DNA from: Fusarium oxysporum f. sp. lycopersici 4287
Taxonomy: Eukaryota > Ascomycota > Sordariomycetes > Hypocreales > Nectriaceae
Assembly (NCBI RefSeq): GCF_000149955.1
Contig: NC_030991.1
Location: forward strand, 1,646,747 to 1,710,746
Direction: 5' to 3'
DNA: 64,000 nt
The notes beneath the pieces are model-generated. The model did not search any database. It was given only the letters and a program-made list of their open reading frames with translations, and was not told where the DNA came from. Shown here piece after piece: positions 20,095 through 29,887 of this stretch (its first letter is position 1; every line of letters starts with the position of its first letter). The position numbers were made by a program, and so were the translations under genes.

Positions 20095-20785
20095 ATGTCG
20101 AATTCGCCGCTCTCCCCATCGCCAGCTGGCTTTCTGCCAGCAACGTTGACGCCTTGCCTTATACCTCCCTCTTCCGTCTTCTTACGATTATCTCAGCCTA
20201 AGACGGTTGCCAAGCAGTTAGAAGAGGTAGCCGTTGCAGCTTTACCTCCTAACCCGACTATTGAGGATCTGCCCAAGATTACCTGGAAGAACCGTCGCTT
20301 CGTTCAAGAGGATTCGCTGGCTCGAAAAGGTGCAAAGGGCAGGAAGAGCTGGATTAGGTCGCACAGGACCTTCCTTATGGAACTGAACTATCAGGATCAA
20401 CAGATAGGTCATGTCTGGTGCTGCAATCGATGTGACATGAAAGGCGCAGCGGAGTTCTTCTCGGTGCAAGCCACGTCTTCCGCAGCAGATCATCTCCGAA
20501 AGCATGTACTTATCCCGTTCAATATTGTTCATAAGATACCCAGCAGCTGACCGACCTACATAGAGCTCACCGGATCACCCCAGCCAGCCAGTCTAGTGAG
20601 CCAAGTCCTGGTGATGAAAGTGCCATTGATATTTATTCTAGTGCAAAACCTAAAAGGCGCCGGCTTGAACAGAGCGTCATATTAAAAGCGAAAATAAAAA
20701 CCATATAAGAACTAAGCGTTGGGTTCGTCATTGATAGCGATGTGCCATTCACCATCTTCGAGCACAGCAAGGGTCGGAACCACTA
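20095..20785 (+). pseudogene. hAT-I transposase, N-terminal fragment
   Basis: It starts at ATG 20095 (MSNSPLSPSPAGFLPATL); the frame upstream runs only through the poly-T tract. A BED-like zinc finger is seen (HVWCCNRCDMKGAAE, SSAADHLRKHV at about residues 115-140). After a frame break near 20550 the frame with SSAKPKRRRLEQ and, after a stop, LSVGFVIDSDVPFTIFEHS matches the helical part before a hAT catalytic core. The sequence then meets the end of hAT-E near 20785. The catalytic and dimerisation domains are missing. Confidence 0.65.
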
Positions 20786-21694
20786 CATCCACTCCACTTT
20801 GGACCAAATAGAGTGGATGTACGATTTTTTAGGCAATTACATAGTGGATGTAACACATATTCGACCGGAGTGGAATGGATATACATACGTGGATTTATAG
20901 GGGATTTATAAGTGGAATTTTGAGGCTATTCACAACCTCGTGGGTGCCTATTCACCCTCACTTTCAGAGGTTGACACTAACTCTTTAGCCTGTTGCTCCT
21001 GTGATGAATCGTTAACCTCGCTGGCGCTATCCTCACCCTCCAATAGCCATTTTGTCTCAGCAAGCGCCAGCTCGCCGTCGCTTAGAGTCCCATAACCGGC
21101 ATCAGGCTTACTTTCAAGGTGTGACTTAAGCAATGGATCCAGATCCTTGATAAGGCCAGCACGGTACCAAGAGCGTAAACCTGACATATGGCGATGATCT
21201 TAGCATCCAGGTTCATACGCAACCCCGAGACTATCTTGCCAGCAGCTGAAAATAACCTCTCACACTCGGCTGATATCGGCTGAATCGTCAGGAAGTCCAA
21301 GGCCATCCTGGATAACCGAGGATATCTGCTTTGCTTAGTGATCCAGTAACCAATTGGATCACGAACGTTGCCGTCGCTGCGTCACGATCCGTCTGCCACG
21401 CTTGGTACTCGTCACCAACAATAGCTGCTGCGTGGGCTGGCAGTGAGTTCGGCACACGACTGTTCTTCTCGAAGGGGTTGAAAAACCGAAGTCTTTTTGC
21501 CGGTGGATCGTCGTCGCCTCTGCTGCTGCTGGTTCTAACCTCGAGATGAGCGTAATCGGACAACCATCTCTCTTGCCTTTTCAACCCAACTAGGCTTATG
21601 AGCCCACGTTTCATCAAACCAGTCCCAACGATAAGCTGGATGGAGTGCCATAGCCGTATAGTAGATGGGCGTCTCGTCCAGCCGCCGATAATAT
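20786..21694 (-). pseudogene. hAT-E transposase, C-terminal fragment with frameshifts
   Basis: On the minus strand from 21694: RRLDETPIYYTAMALHPAYR, a linker, then the hAT dimerisation domain in two frames, DPIGYWITKQSRYPRLSRMA and MALDFLTIQPISAECERLFS, and a tail with SGLRSWYRAGLIKDLDPLL. Frames break near 21375 and 21190. Downstream (20786-20940) the words AGTGGATGTA and ATCCACTCC repeat, its probable subterminal region. The N-terminal two thirds is lost at the hAT-D terminus (21695). Confidence 0.8.
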
Positions 21695-22301
21695 CAGTGA
21701 TCTTGTTGGACTGGACTAGCATTGGAGTGGATTTGGATGGACTGGATTCACAGTTTCAGAAATTTGGACTGGACTGGATCGAGTATGGCAGGCTATAGAG
21801 GTGACTGTTGCAAAACCCCTGAAATCACTGCAAGTGTGCTAAATTGGGTTAGCGGCATATTCACTTCGCCCCGCAGTACATTGCACTCTGTACCTCAGCC
21901 AGCTTGAATTTCTCGATTTCTAGCGTCGCGGCAAGATCCTGTCATAACCACGAGGCCGCACCCAGACCTGCGTATATCGATATCCACCGAAATTCTGGCC
22001 CTCATATCGATATCCAGATAAGTGGGAGAAATTATCTGGATATCGATATATCCAGGTAGATATCCATACAGCCACATAGCCACTTTAGCAAGGTTGATAT
22101 CCAGATAAACCACATATAATTCTTGCAGGCTAGAGGAAAGAACAAGAAATTGCCCTAATCTAGAAAGTCCTCTGCCTCTGTTTCAACGCTAAATTCAACA
22201 GCAACGCTCGAAATAACGCCCCTGCCGCCGTGAGACCTGGGCACAATAATACCCTCGCGCATCCAGTTGCCCACACACTCAACCTTGAAGGTTCTCACAG
22301 G

Positions 22302-22820
22302 TCATGCTCTCTCTATCCCATGATAGCGTACGCCGCGCCGATGAGAAGTGAGACTCAAGGTCAGATGATTCAGGAGGGATTGAGAGGATATCAATTGCCA
22401 TGCAGGATAACCGCGGATATGTTTTCCTTTGATCTCGATGTAGCCACCATCCGAGTAACGAGAGGGAAAGAAAGCATCAATCCGAGGACGTTTGACTTCC
22501 CTTTCATCATCTAGAACATCAGAACTGCCCCCAATGAGCGTGCGATCGAGGGAAGAGATAATATCGGCATGGCACCGCCGGGCATGATGCCATGCGTTGT
22601 CCCGCGTCCGATTCGTCCAGGGCTTATCGGCAGGGTAATGGAGACATCGATACATCACCATGCCCCTAGATTTGCGCGTACGTGACCCACCGGTGGTGTT
22701 CTGGGTGTCTTCATCAGGATACGTTGCGTTGAAGAAGAGGAAAAAGTCCAGAGACGTCCCAGTAATGGGCTGGTCCGAAATCGAGGGCGTAGAGGCGGCG
22801 GTGGTCTGAGATGATGTCAT
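22302..22820 (-). pseudogene. hAT-H transposase, N-terminal BED-finger fragment
   Basis: It starts at ATG 22820 (MTSSQTTAASTPSISDQPIT). A BED-like zinc finger is visible (VMYRCLHYPADKPWTN, AWHHARRCH at about residues 55-80) followed by a basic linker KRPRIDAFF. The frame ends at 22302 and no catalytic core follows before the element terminus, consistent with the internal deletion. Such a fragment could in principle still bind termini; that is inference. Confidence 0.75.
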
Positions 22821-23017
22821 GGTCGATAAATCACCTGGATAAGCTAATTGTGCTAGAATACCTAGGGCCGTTTGAACGAGTACTGAGATGGTGGTGCTGA
22901 TGAAATTGAGAGAAACCTTTTCATCATCTAATCAGTTGATAAGATCTTTTCAGCCAATCAGAGAGCGGTATTTAGGTGGACATCAATCTGGATATCCATT
23001 TAAGAGGCAGAGAGTTA

Positions 23018-24877
23018 ACGTGGTTGATAAGCATGCCGACCAGACAAGTATGCCGACCAAAAATTTCAGCCTTAAACTTTTAAATCCATTTAAAAACACC
23101 ACAAACCATCTAATCAAGTAAAACTACTTACTATACTCTTCCCTAGATGTCTCAATTACTACCTGACAGGTTCTTGCATTATGCCCGGCCTTGCCGCATA
23201 CACCACATCGCCGACCACCCGGTCGATCCGACCTTCCTCGAGCACCATTTCTAGATGATTCGGCCACTACCTGCGCATCAACATCCATCTGATCAATTAC
23301 TTGCGATGCTTCCTGTACAGTCATTGCCCCTCCTTTCTGTAGTCTAGTCCTTTTTGCCCTCCGGCGCCGGCTTAGTATCTCATTTGCATCTCGAAGATTT
23401 CGCACCTCATTTCTCAATAAGACAACCTCATGCATAATTGCCCTTGTTGCTTTAGTATTTGACTTTAAAGCCTCTATAATTGACTCTGGGGAGCTGCTTT
23501 TATGTCTTCTGATTCGTCTTTCCAGGTATTCAGACTGAGATTGAGCCTCTGTTGCTGTCTTAGGAGTCTTTGAAACCCATGGGGTTGATGGTTGGCTGAC
23601 CTCCCCGGGAGGCGTTGGGGTTCGTAGCTGCACATCAAGCTTTGAGATCACGGTTTCTGGGTCAAGAGGAGCAAGTCCAGCTCCTCTAAAACCCCCCCGG
23701 ATATTGCTTTCTGTAAAAGTAGCTTTAAAGGCGGCATAAAAGGCCGGGAAGAACTCAGTCTTGGAAATATGGGTTATAGAGCATCTGATCAGATGCTCTA
23801 TTTCTTGACCATAAGCCTTTTTCAGTACTGCAAAGCACCCAATATCGAGAGGCTGGAGTAGATGGGATGCATGAGCAGGCATACAGAGCGTGATAATCTT
23901 GTTCTCCTTGCAATATTTCTCAAAGTCGGTAGAGTGGTGGCTTTCGTGACCATCAAGGATCAGAAGACGATACCGAGCATTTGATCGTTTAGTTGTAGAT
24001 CGATCAAAGTGCTTTAGCCACTCAAGACCCAGCTCATTATTTGTCCAACCATTTTGGCTCGTTGCGATAACCCAGTCGGCCGGGAGGTTGCTTTCTCGGT
24101 ACCAGTTGGCAAGGTGGTATTGGCCCGCACCAATGATGAATGGCGCGATCGATTGACCTTCTGCATTAATCGCCTGGATTACTGCAATCCATTCACGATT
24201 TCCAGGCTGCACTGATTTTGGTCTTCCTTGCCTTTCCGAGCCTGTAACTGCCATTCCGGCCATTATAAGGCCCATCATAAAGCCAGTCTCATCAAAGTTC
24301 CAGATATCATCTGATCGGATACCGTACTTTGCAATTGTATTCTGTACAAGCCTAAACCAGCCACGAATAATAGTCGGATCTTCGCATTTGGCTCTCTGGT
24401 AGTCATATCTCCGAAATAAACGCGTCTTTAGCTCTGGTTGCCGCTTGACGAAGTTATGAGCCCAGCGCTTGCCAACAGGTGATGCATCGCGGCCAGCGAG
24501 CAGAGAATTGGCTATTTCTTCCACAAAACGCAGTCGCGCAGGAAATCCTCGGGAATCTAGGTCAAGGAGGAATTGAACTATTATCTGTTCTTCTAGATCA
24601 GATAGTTTCCGTGACTTTGGGACCCAATCGCTTCGCGATTGAATGCCATTCCTTCGGTCACGGAGGGTACTATATCCAACCTTATATATAGTAGCAGCGC
24701 GTCGGAGACGTAATTTTGGGTTATTTTGAAGGGCCTGAAGGGCAAGAAGAATTCTAGCTTCATTTGAAGGTTGTGACATAATGGGTGGTTGAGAAGTATC
24801 TGATCAGATGGAAATGATGTAGGATGAGGGATTTTTGGTCGGCATACTTGTCCGGTCGGCATGCTTATCAACCACGT
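23018..24877 (-). mobile_element. Intact pogo-type transposon nested in hAT-H
   Basis: TIRs begin ACGTGGTTGATAAGC at 23018 and end GCTTATCAACCACGT at 24877, flanked by TA on both sides (23016-23017, 24878-24879). After the outer box each TIR has the 9-mer ATGCCGACC, an 8-bp spacer (AGACAAGT left, GGACAAGT right), and ATGCCGACC again. The same outer box and spacer are found in the MITEs at 34809 and 35673 with a different 9-mer. The element is 1,860 bp and carries one transposase. Confidence 0.93.
23124..24779 (-). CDS. Pogo-type DDD transposase with C-terminal zinc knuckle (551 aa)
   Basis: A single uninterrupted frame from ATG 24779 (MSQPSNEARILLALQAL). Order: psq-like HTH (about 1-55), CENP-B-type HTH (GFPARLRFVEEIANSLLAG, KRWAHNFVKRQPEL, about 65-130), then the DDE/DDD core with IWNFDETGFMMG (about 160), LLILDGHESHHS (about 275) and LLQPLDIGCFAVLKKAYG (about 310). 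A coiled, basic region with LRNEVRNLRDANEIL follows, and a CCHC knuckle CGVCGKAGHNARTC near the end. All three acidic residues are present, so it looks functional. It inserts at TA. It is a candidate driver for the related MITEs at 34.8-36.1 kb, with the caveat that their inner 9-mers differ. Confidence 0.93.
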   Translation of the reverse strand: MSQPSNEARILLALQALQNNPKLRLRRAATIYKVGYSTLRDRRNGIQSRSDWVPKSRKLSDLEEQIIVQFLLDLDSRGFPARLRFVEEIANSLLAGRDASPVGKRWAHNFVKRQPELKTRLFRRYDYQRAKCEDPTIIRGWFRLVQNTIAKYGIRSDDIWNFDETGFMMGLIMAGMAVTGSERQGRPKSVQPGNREWIAVIQAINAEGQSIAPFIIGAGQYHLANWYRESNLPADWVIATSQNGWTNNELGLEWLKHFDRSTTKRSNARYRLLILDGHESHHSTDFEKYCKENKIITLCMPAHASHLLQPLDIGCFAVLKKAYGQEIEHLIRCSITHISKTEFFPAFYAAFKATFTESNIRGGFRGAGLAPLDPETVISKLDVQLRTPTPPGEVSQPSTPWVSKTPKTATEAQSQSEYLERRIRRHKSSSPESIIEALKSNTKATRAIMHEVVLLRNEVRNLRDANEILSRRRRAKRTRLQKGGAMTVQEASQVIDQMDVDAQVVAESSRNGARGRSDRPGGRRCGVCGKAGHNARTCQVVIETSREEYSK

Positions 24878-24962
24878 TATATCGATATCGATATATATCA
24901 GTATCGATATATCCAGATAGCACAGTTGATATCGATATATCATATCCAAATACGCAGGTCTG

Positions 24963-26387
24963 GCCGCACCAAACCAGCAGAATGCATTTTAATTAATTTG
25001 AAGCAAGATGCGGTCTCATGCAGGTATGACATGCACGGATGGGCAGCTCAAGATTAAATGAGCGCCTGGTTTTCTATCCACAGGAGCGACGAGAGTCGGT
25101 CTCTTACAATTACGTATGCTCAGTCTGCTGATCTTCTAGACAGCATTCTGCCTGTGTTTTGGGGTTCATTCCAACCATGAAGTTATTCACGGCGGTCGTG
25201 ATCCTTGCCCTCGACGTGCAAGAACATTATCGCCTTCTCCGAGGTGTATGAAGTCGCTAAGCTCTTTTGAGTAGGCGGTTACTGCGTTAAACCACTGCTG
25301 ACCAGAAACGGAATTGCCGCGTTAACCACCATGGGCTGTTGTTTATATTGCGCTGTAGTGCTGAGTGAGACATATATATTTGTTAAACTAGATTGTTGCT
25401 TATTGAAATGAAAGCTTTTCTCGGTTTATATCTCTAGATAATTTCATCTCGGACTTTGAACTTTAATTCTAGGACTTTCAGACTAAAGTCTGAATCCTGA
25501 AGGGAAGGGGGATTCCCGGGGTTTCCACCATAGGCTCGCCAGGCTGCTTTTTATTGCGAGTGGAAGAGGAATGGCCAGTCGGAGTTTCGCGATGTCTGAA
25601 ACAGGATGAGCTGTAATCATGGAGTACAAATCAAAGCTTAGGCGGCGAGTGTATTTACAAAAATTCGACTCAGATTGTGTTCATGATAATATGTAGGTGT
25701 TTGCGCTGTGGCGCTTGTCTACCAGTGTCGCATTAGGTATGTGCTTTGAGGGACAGAAGATCAGGCCATTAATAACGAGTAGCAGTCGTAGGTTGATTAA
25801 TCATTATCGAGACTTTCTTGTGTAGAGTATTTCCATTCCGCAGATTTACTTAAACCGTAGTGCCAGATTACTGACATAGTCGTTTCGTGAAGCCGTGAAG
25901 ATCATGCCTACTCTGCGACAACCATTCAGCTGATGTGTTGATACTGTAGGCAAATTCAACTAGCTGGAGAGCTAAAGGCTACAGCGCGAGCCCGCAGCTA
26001 GTCCGCAGTACATTTTCCCGACGACCCCAATGTACTCAGATGACTAAGAAGTAAAGCCCCTAAACCCAAATGGAAATGACCAGGAGTTTTGCAACAGTCC
26101 CCCCTATCGCCCACCGTAATCGAGAGGTCTGGAGCCTCCTGGAGCGCCAATAGATCATTCCTAATTAGGAAAGAAGCGAGCCTGAACTCCACTTTTTATT
26201 TCAGGCATATTGTTCCGCGTGGTGTTGATTAGTCTCCACGATGCTAAACCTGTCAAGTCCTATCAGCAAACCAAGTCAGTAATGCAGCGCAAAGGTGAGA
26301 CGTCCATTTGCCTATATAATAAGCAGCAGCACGAACCCGATAACATGCCCTTTACCATTTGACCAACAAGGTAATTGACGTCCCAGA
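24963..26387. other. Gene-free stretch inside and just right of the TA-flanked element
   Basis: Apart from the solo LTR at 25337-25530 and the right terminus at 26104 no gene is recognised. 25190-25330 is weakly similar to 13480-13640. 26107-26387 is the presumed 5' region of the hAT-D transposase, after the TA-flanked insertion. Confidence 0.45.
25337..25530 (+). repeat. Solo LTR copy 3
   Basis: Starts TGTTGTTTATATTGCGCTG and ends GGGGTTTCCACCA; same family as 5058, 13976 and 28744. Flanking 5-mers are TGGGC (25332-25336) and TAGGC (25531-25535), one transition apart, as expected of a decayed target duplication. Confidence 0.85.
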
Positions 26388-29050
26388 ATGGCCGTACCAA
26401 CAATCACCCACTTCTTCTCTCGTTCTTCTAATAGGTCTTCAGAGTCAGACAATGTTGTTCTCGCTCCAGAATCGATCAACAATACCGGTAGTCGAGATCA
26501 GGATGCCATGATCGAGCCAGATGAGTTCAAGCTTCAGGGCGAGCAATATACTCGCTGTTCTGTGATCGCAAGAGGCCCTAGATCAACAAAGAAACGCACG
26601 TCGGTGATCTGGCTATACGGTGAGGATCTACAGTCAAAGAGAGATCGGAAGCGGGTATGGTACTGCTACCTCTGCGAGAAACAGCGTCGTCAACAAGAAC
26701 TTCCAGCAGTCTCAAACGGCAATTCTACGGCACTTGATCATCTCCACCTGAAACATCATATCGACAAGACTACTGGAGAACTTAAGTCCTTTCGAGGAGA
26801 CTCGGTGGACTCGAGCCAGCCCTCGATATCCGATTACCAGGACATGAAATCGATCATCTTCTCCCGCCGCTTAGATTGGTTCAGGGAACTCCTAGTCCGC
26901 TGGCTAGTCTGTTGCCATATCGCCTTCTTCTAGATCGAGAATGACTCCTTTCGCGACCTCCTCTTCTATCTATTCCCACCCTTAGCTGATCTCCTTCCAA
27001 AGGCAGCATCGACCATTCGCCAGTGGGTGATGAATATGTTCGAGGTGAGGAAGGAGAGACTGCGGCAGGATATGCTTGACAGTCGGAATTCCATTTCGCT
27101 GTCCTTTGATCTGTGGACGTCGCCGAACTACCTCGCAGTGCTTGGAGTAGCAGCACATTTCATCGACAAATCTGGGCTGCGTCGAACTGCTGTCTTGGCG
27201 CTACGCGAAGTGGAAGGGGAACACTCAGGGGAGAACATCGCCGATGTCTTGTTGTAGGTCATCAAAGATTATAAGATTACTGACCGAGTTGGCTATTTCA
27301 TGTCCGATAACGCATCGGCCAACGATGTTTGCGTTGACTTTGTACTGCGCGCTGTCTACCCAAGGATGTTAGATAAGCAGCGAAAACGCAGACGCCTCCG
27401 GTGCTTCGGGCACATTGTGAATCTCTGCGCGTAGGCTTTCCTTATCGGAAAGGACGCCGAAGTCTGCAAAGATCTAGACGCTGCGTACAGGGAAGGTGAT
27501 ATGAAGCGAATCCGGGAGCTCTGGCGGAAGCGCGGCGCCATCGGAAGGCTTCACAATATCATCAAATACATCCGAGCCAGTCCTCAGCGCCGCCAGTTTT
27601 TCAGATCAATTGTTTGTGGGGGAGAACTGTCTGAGTTTGATGGCTTAGAGGTGAGTTTACGCCCTCCATAAACCCATAGTCAGAACTAATAATTAGCCAA
27701 GCTTATCCAAAGCCAGCAGACACGCTGGAATTCATACTTCACCTTGATCGGTAGAGCTCTTAACGTCAAGGAGCGAATTCAAGTCTTCTGTAACCAGTAT
27801 GAGGCTGGCCAGAGCCAGAAAAGCCTCACCGAAGACCGCCTGTCTGAGAAGCAGTGGGACGAGCTTGCACACCTTAATGATCAGCTGGAGACGTTCTATG
27901 ACGGAACCCTCTCTACGGAAGGCAGGCTTTCAACACTAGCGGATCACTTTCAGACACTTGACTGGCTACTAAATGAGATCCAGCAGGCCAAGATTAAATT
28001 CGAAGAACTCCACAAGGAGGCTGTTCGAAGGAACACCAGTCGAGGAACTGTTGCTGCTGAAGCTGATGACTTCGCATTTCTTGCCGCTTCAGCGGAAGCT
28101 TCCTGGCGTAAGGCGGAGGAGTACTTCAAGAAAGCGGATGAGACACCAGCATATTATGCCGCTATTGCGCTGAATCCGACTCTCAAAAACCAGTGGTACA
28201 TCGAGACTTGGACAGATGAAGAAAAGAAGTCATGGATCCCGAGCGTTACGAAGCTTGTTAGGGGGCTCTGGCTAGAAGAGTATCGGGGAAGACATTGTAC
28301 AAAGCATACGTCAGTTTCCGCTTCGTTCTGCCCAACTTTGCCTGCTCTGGTTAGAAAGGAGAAGGCTTTTGTGGCGGTCAAGAGCCATAAACGACTGAAG
28401 CTTCGTCACGAGGCCCTGGCAACCGACCCTCCAGCCGTCGACTTGCTCGATCAGTTCCTTGAAACAAATGTTATCCGGCTTGGTGAGGACGAAACCTTTG
28501 ACGCTATCCGTTACTGGAACGATCGCTACTATACGCAGCCGGATCTAGCCCGTATGGCTCTGGATGTCCTGGCCGTTCCATCAATGTCAGATGAGTGCGA
28601 GCGGCTATTCAGCAGCGCCAAGATACTGCTTTCCGACCGGCGATCGAGGCTTAATATAGATATCATTGAAGCCAGCGAGTGCCTCTGATCCTGGTTCGGC
28701 CCACCTGCACAGAATACTTTTGAGGATATCAACATCGGGAGACTGTTGGAAAATCCGGGAATCCCCCTTATCTTCAGGATTCAGACTGTTAGTCTGAAAG
28801 TCCTAGATGAAATCAATTAGAGATATAAACCCGAGAAGAACTCTCATCTCAACAATGAACAATTAAGTTTCATAAAATATATATTTTCACCCAGCACTAC
28901 TGCGCAATATAAACAACAGAGACTAGAAGGGGATCCTGATCTGCAGGGGACTCGGCACGGCGGGGAGGGATCTGAAATTAGAATGGGTAATAAGGACCTT
29001 CAGACCGTTGAGCAAGAGGGTTTTCTGGATGAGGACAATACCACTCAGGA
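26388..29050 (+). pseudogene. hAT-D transposase, full-length but with several stop codons
   Basis: From ATG 26388 (MAVPTITHFFSRSSNRSSES): BED-like finger (VWYCYLCEKQRRQ, ALDHLHLKHH, about 95-130), catalytic parts SISLSFDLWTSPNYLAVLGV and VGYFMSDNASANDVCVDF, CFGHIVNLCA, QQTRWNSYFTLIG, and the dimerisation domain FDAIRYWNDRYYTQPDLARM, ALDVLAVPSMSDECERLFSS. In-frame stops: TAG after FF (about 26932), TAG after ADVLL (about 27255), TAG after NLCA (about 27432) and TGA after ECL (about 28686). Most fit CAG>TAG or TGG>TGA changes, that is C:G to T:A. A possible intron or frame break lies at 27651-27700. The tail is further split by the solo LTR at 28744. The copy is dead. Confidence 0.85.
28744..28918 (-). 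repeat. Solo LTR copy 4 with perfect target duplication
   Basis: Reverse orientation: TGTTGGAAAATCCGGGAATC ... AATATAAACAACA. The 5-mer GAGAC occurs on both sides (28739-28743, 28919-28923). It is the clearest proof that this four-copy family is an LTR with 5-bp duplications; it interrupts the hAT-D tail. Confidence 0.93.
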
Positions 29051-29279
29051 TGGCTTGCGGTAACCAGTGTAATTGATGCCAAATACATAGGTACCGCAAC
29101 ATCATTGAACAGGGATCGATTCCGCAGTAAATCTCGCGGCGACTCTTTTCGCAAAATACTCCTAATCCATTTGGAGAATTGGATTTGCATTGGCGGTCCT
29201 GGAGCCCCCAGCCCTGTGCATTGGACTGGACTGGATCCGACATCGAAATCCAGTCCAGTCCAATCCAACAAGATCACTG

Positions 29280-29887
29280 GCGGCGCATATATCGGAATCC
29301 CTTTGACGAGTATCGTAAAGAATCTCGTCAGGCCCCGACTCTATTACAACCACCTTCATCGATGACTACCTTGTTGCAAGCCGAGGACGCGGCTAGCAGT
29401 TCTATATATGCTGTTGGCGACGAATACAGCGATTGGTTCCATGACATCCATAAGTCTAACCAGAATATCCCATATCCTATTAGCCATTGGTATAAGAGAC
29501 GGGAAGAATATCCACGTCTATTATAAATGGCTCTCGATATGCTCTCTATCCTTCCTATGTCTGTTGATGTTGAGAGGCTCTTCTTAACATGCGGTCGAAT
29601 GGTTCGAGACGATCATGCCAGGCTGGGCGCTAGTACGATTGGGATGCCACAGATGGTGAGATCATGGCATTGCGGAGGCTATATTAAGAGCACGGAGAAG
29701 CTCCTTGAAGATGTCAAGGTGCCAGGAACTGATCTGTTAGCTGAAATGAGCTTTGCAGAGGCCCGGGAGACAACGGGTGGGAGGATCACATGTACTGTCC
29801 CTTTATAGCGTCCACGCAATTCCATTTCGACGTCCATCCATTCTACAAGAGGCTGCGTGGATGGAAATGGAATGGACCGCCAGCCTG
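29280..29887 (+). mobile_element. hAT-A remnant, 3' end only
   Basis: The sequence encodes RRIYRNPFDEYRKESRQAPT, DPISHWYKRREEYPRL-like and MALDMLSILPMSVDVERLF, matching the C-terminal quarter of the hAT-A transposase (9171-11582) with a stop after the first part (TAA at about 29524). It ends with the same terminus (reverse complement of CAGGCTGGCGGTCC) at 29887. Its 5' part is lost at the hAT-D right end (29279). Its 3' terminus sits inside the arrestin-like gene. Confidence 0.85.

Larger units (their letters stand above)
21963..24962 (-). mobile_element. hAT-H non-autonomous element with perfect 8-bp target duplication
   Basis: Left end CAGACCTGCGTAT (21963) and right end ATACGCAGGTCTG (24962) are inverted repeats. 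The octamer GCCGCACC is present on both sides (21955-21962 and 24963-24970), a perfect hAT duplication. The subterminal regions repeat ATATCGATATCC and related palindromes (21970-22110 and 24880-24950). Without the nested pogo element it is about 1.1 kb and holds only the N-terminal part of a transposase gene, so it is an internal-deletion derivative. Confidence 0.9.
21798..26104. mobile_element. TA-flanked inverted-repeat element enclosing hAT-H and a solo LTR
   Basis: Left end GAGGTGACTGTTGCAAAAC (21798) and right end, reverse complement, GGGGGGACTGTTGCAAAAC (ending 26104) form an inverted repeat; both are flanked by TA (21796-21797 and 26105-26106). The parts outside nested hAT-H and the LTR total about 1.1 kb with no transposase, so it would be a non-autonomous Tc1/mariner-like element. 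Two unrelated relics in inverted orientation are the alternative. Confidence 0.5.
21695..29279 (+). mobile_element. hAT-D transposon carrying nested insertions
   Basis: The left terminus reads CAGTGATCTTGTTGGACTGG (21695) and the right terminus is its inverted match, ending CAACAAGATCACTG at 29279. Both ends carry subterminal copies of GGACTGGACTGG. Between them lies a plus-strand hAT transposase (26388-29050). Subtracting the TA-flanked block (21798-26104) and a solo LTR (28744-28918) leaves about 3.1 kb, a normal hAT length. Flanking octamers (GATAATAT and GCGGCGCA) do not match; the flanks are hAT-E and a hAT-A remnant. Confidence 0.65.

Noticed and set aside
29205..29279. Independent mini-element with GGACTGGACTGG arms
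   Set aside because: The arms are better explained as the subterminal repeats of the right end of hAT-D, whose left end at 21695 has the same word and terminus.
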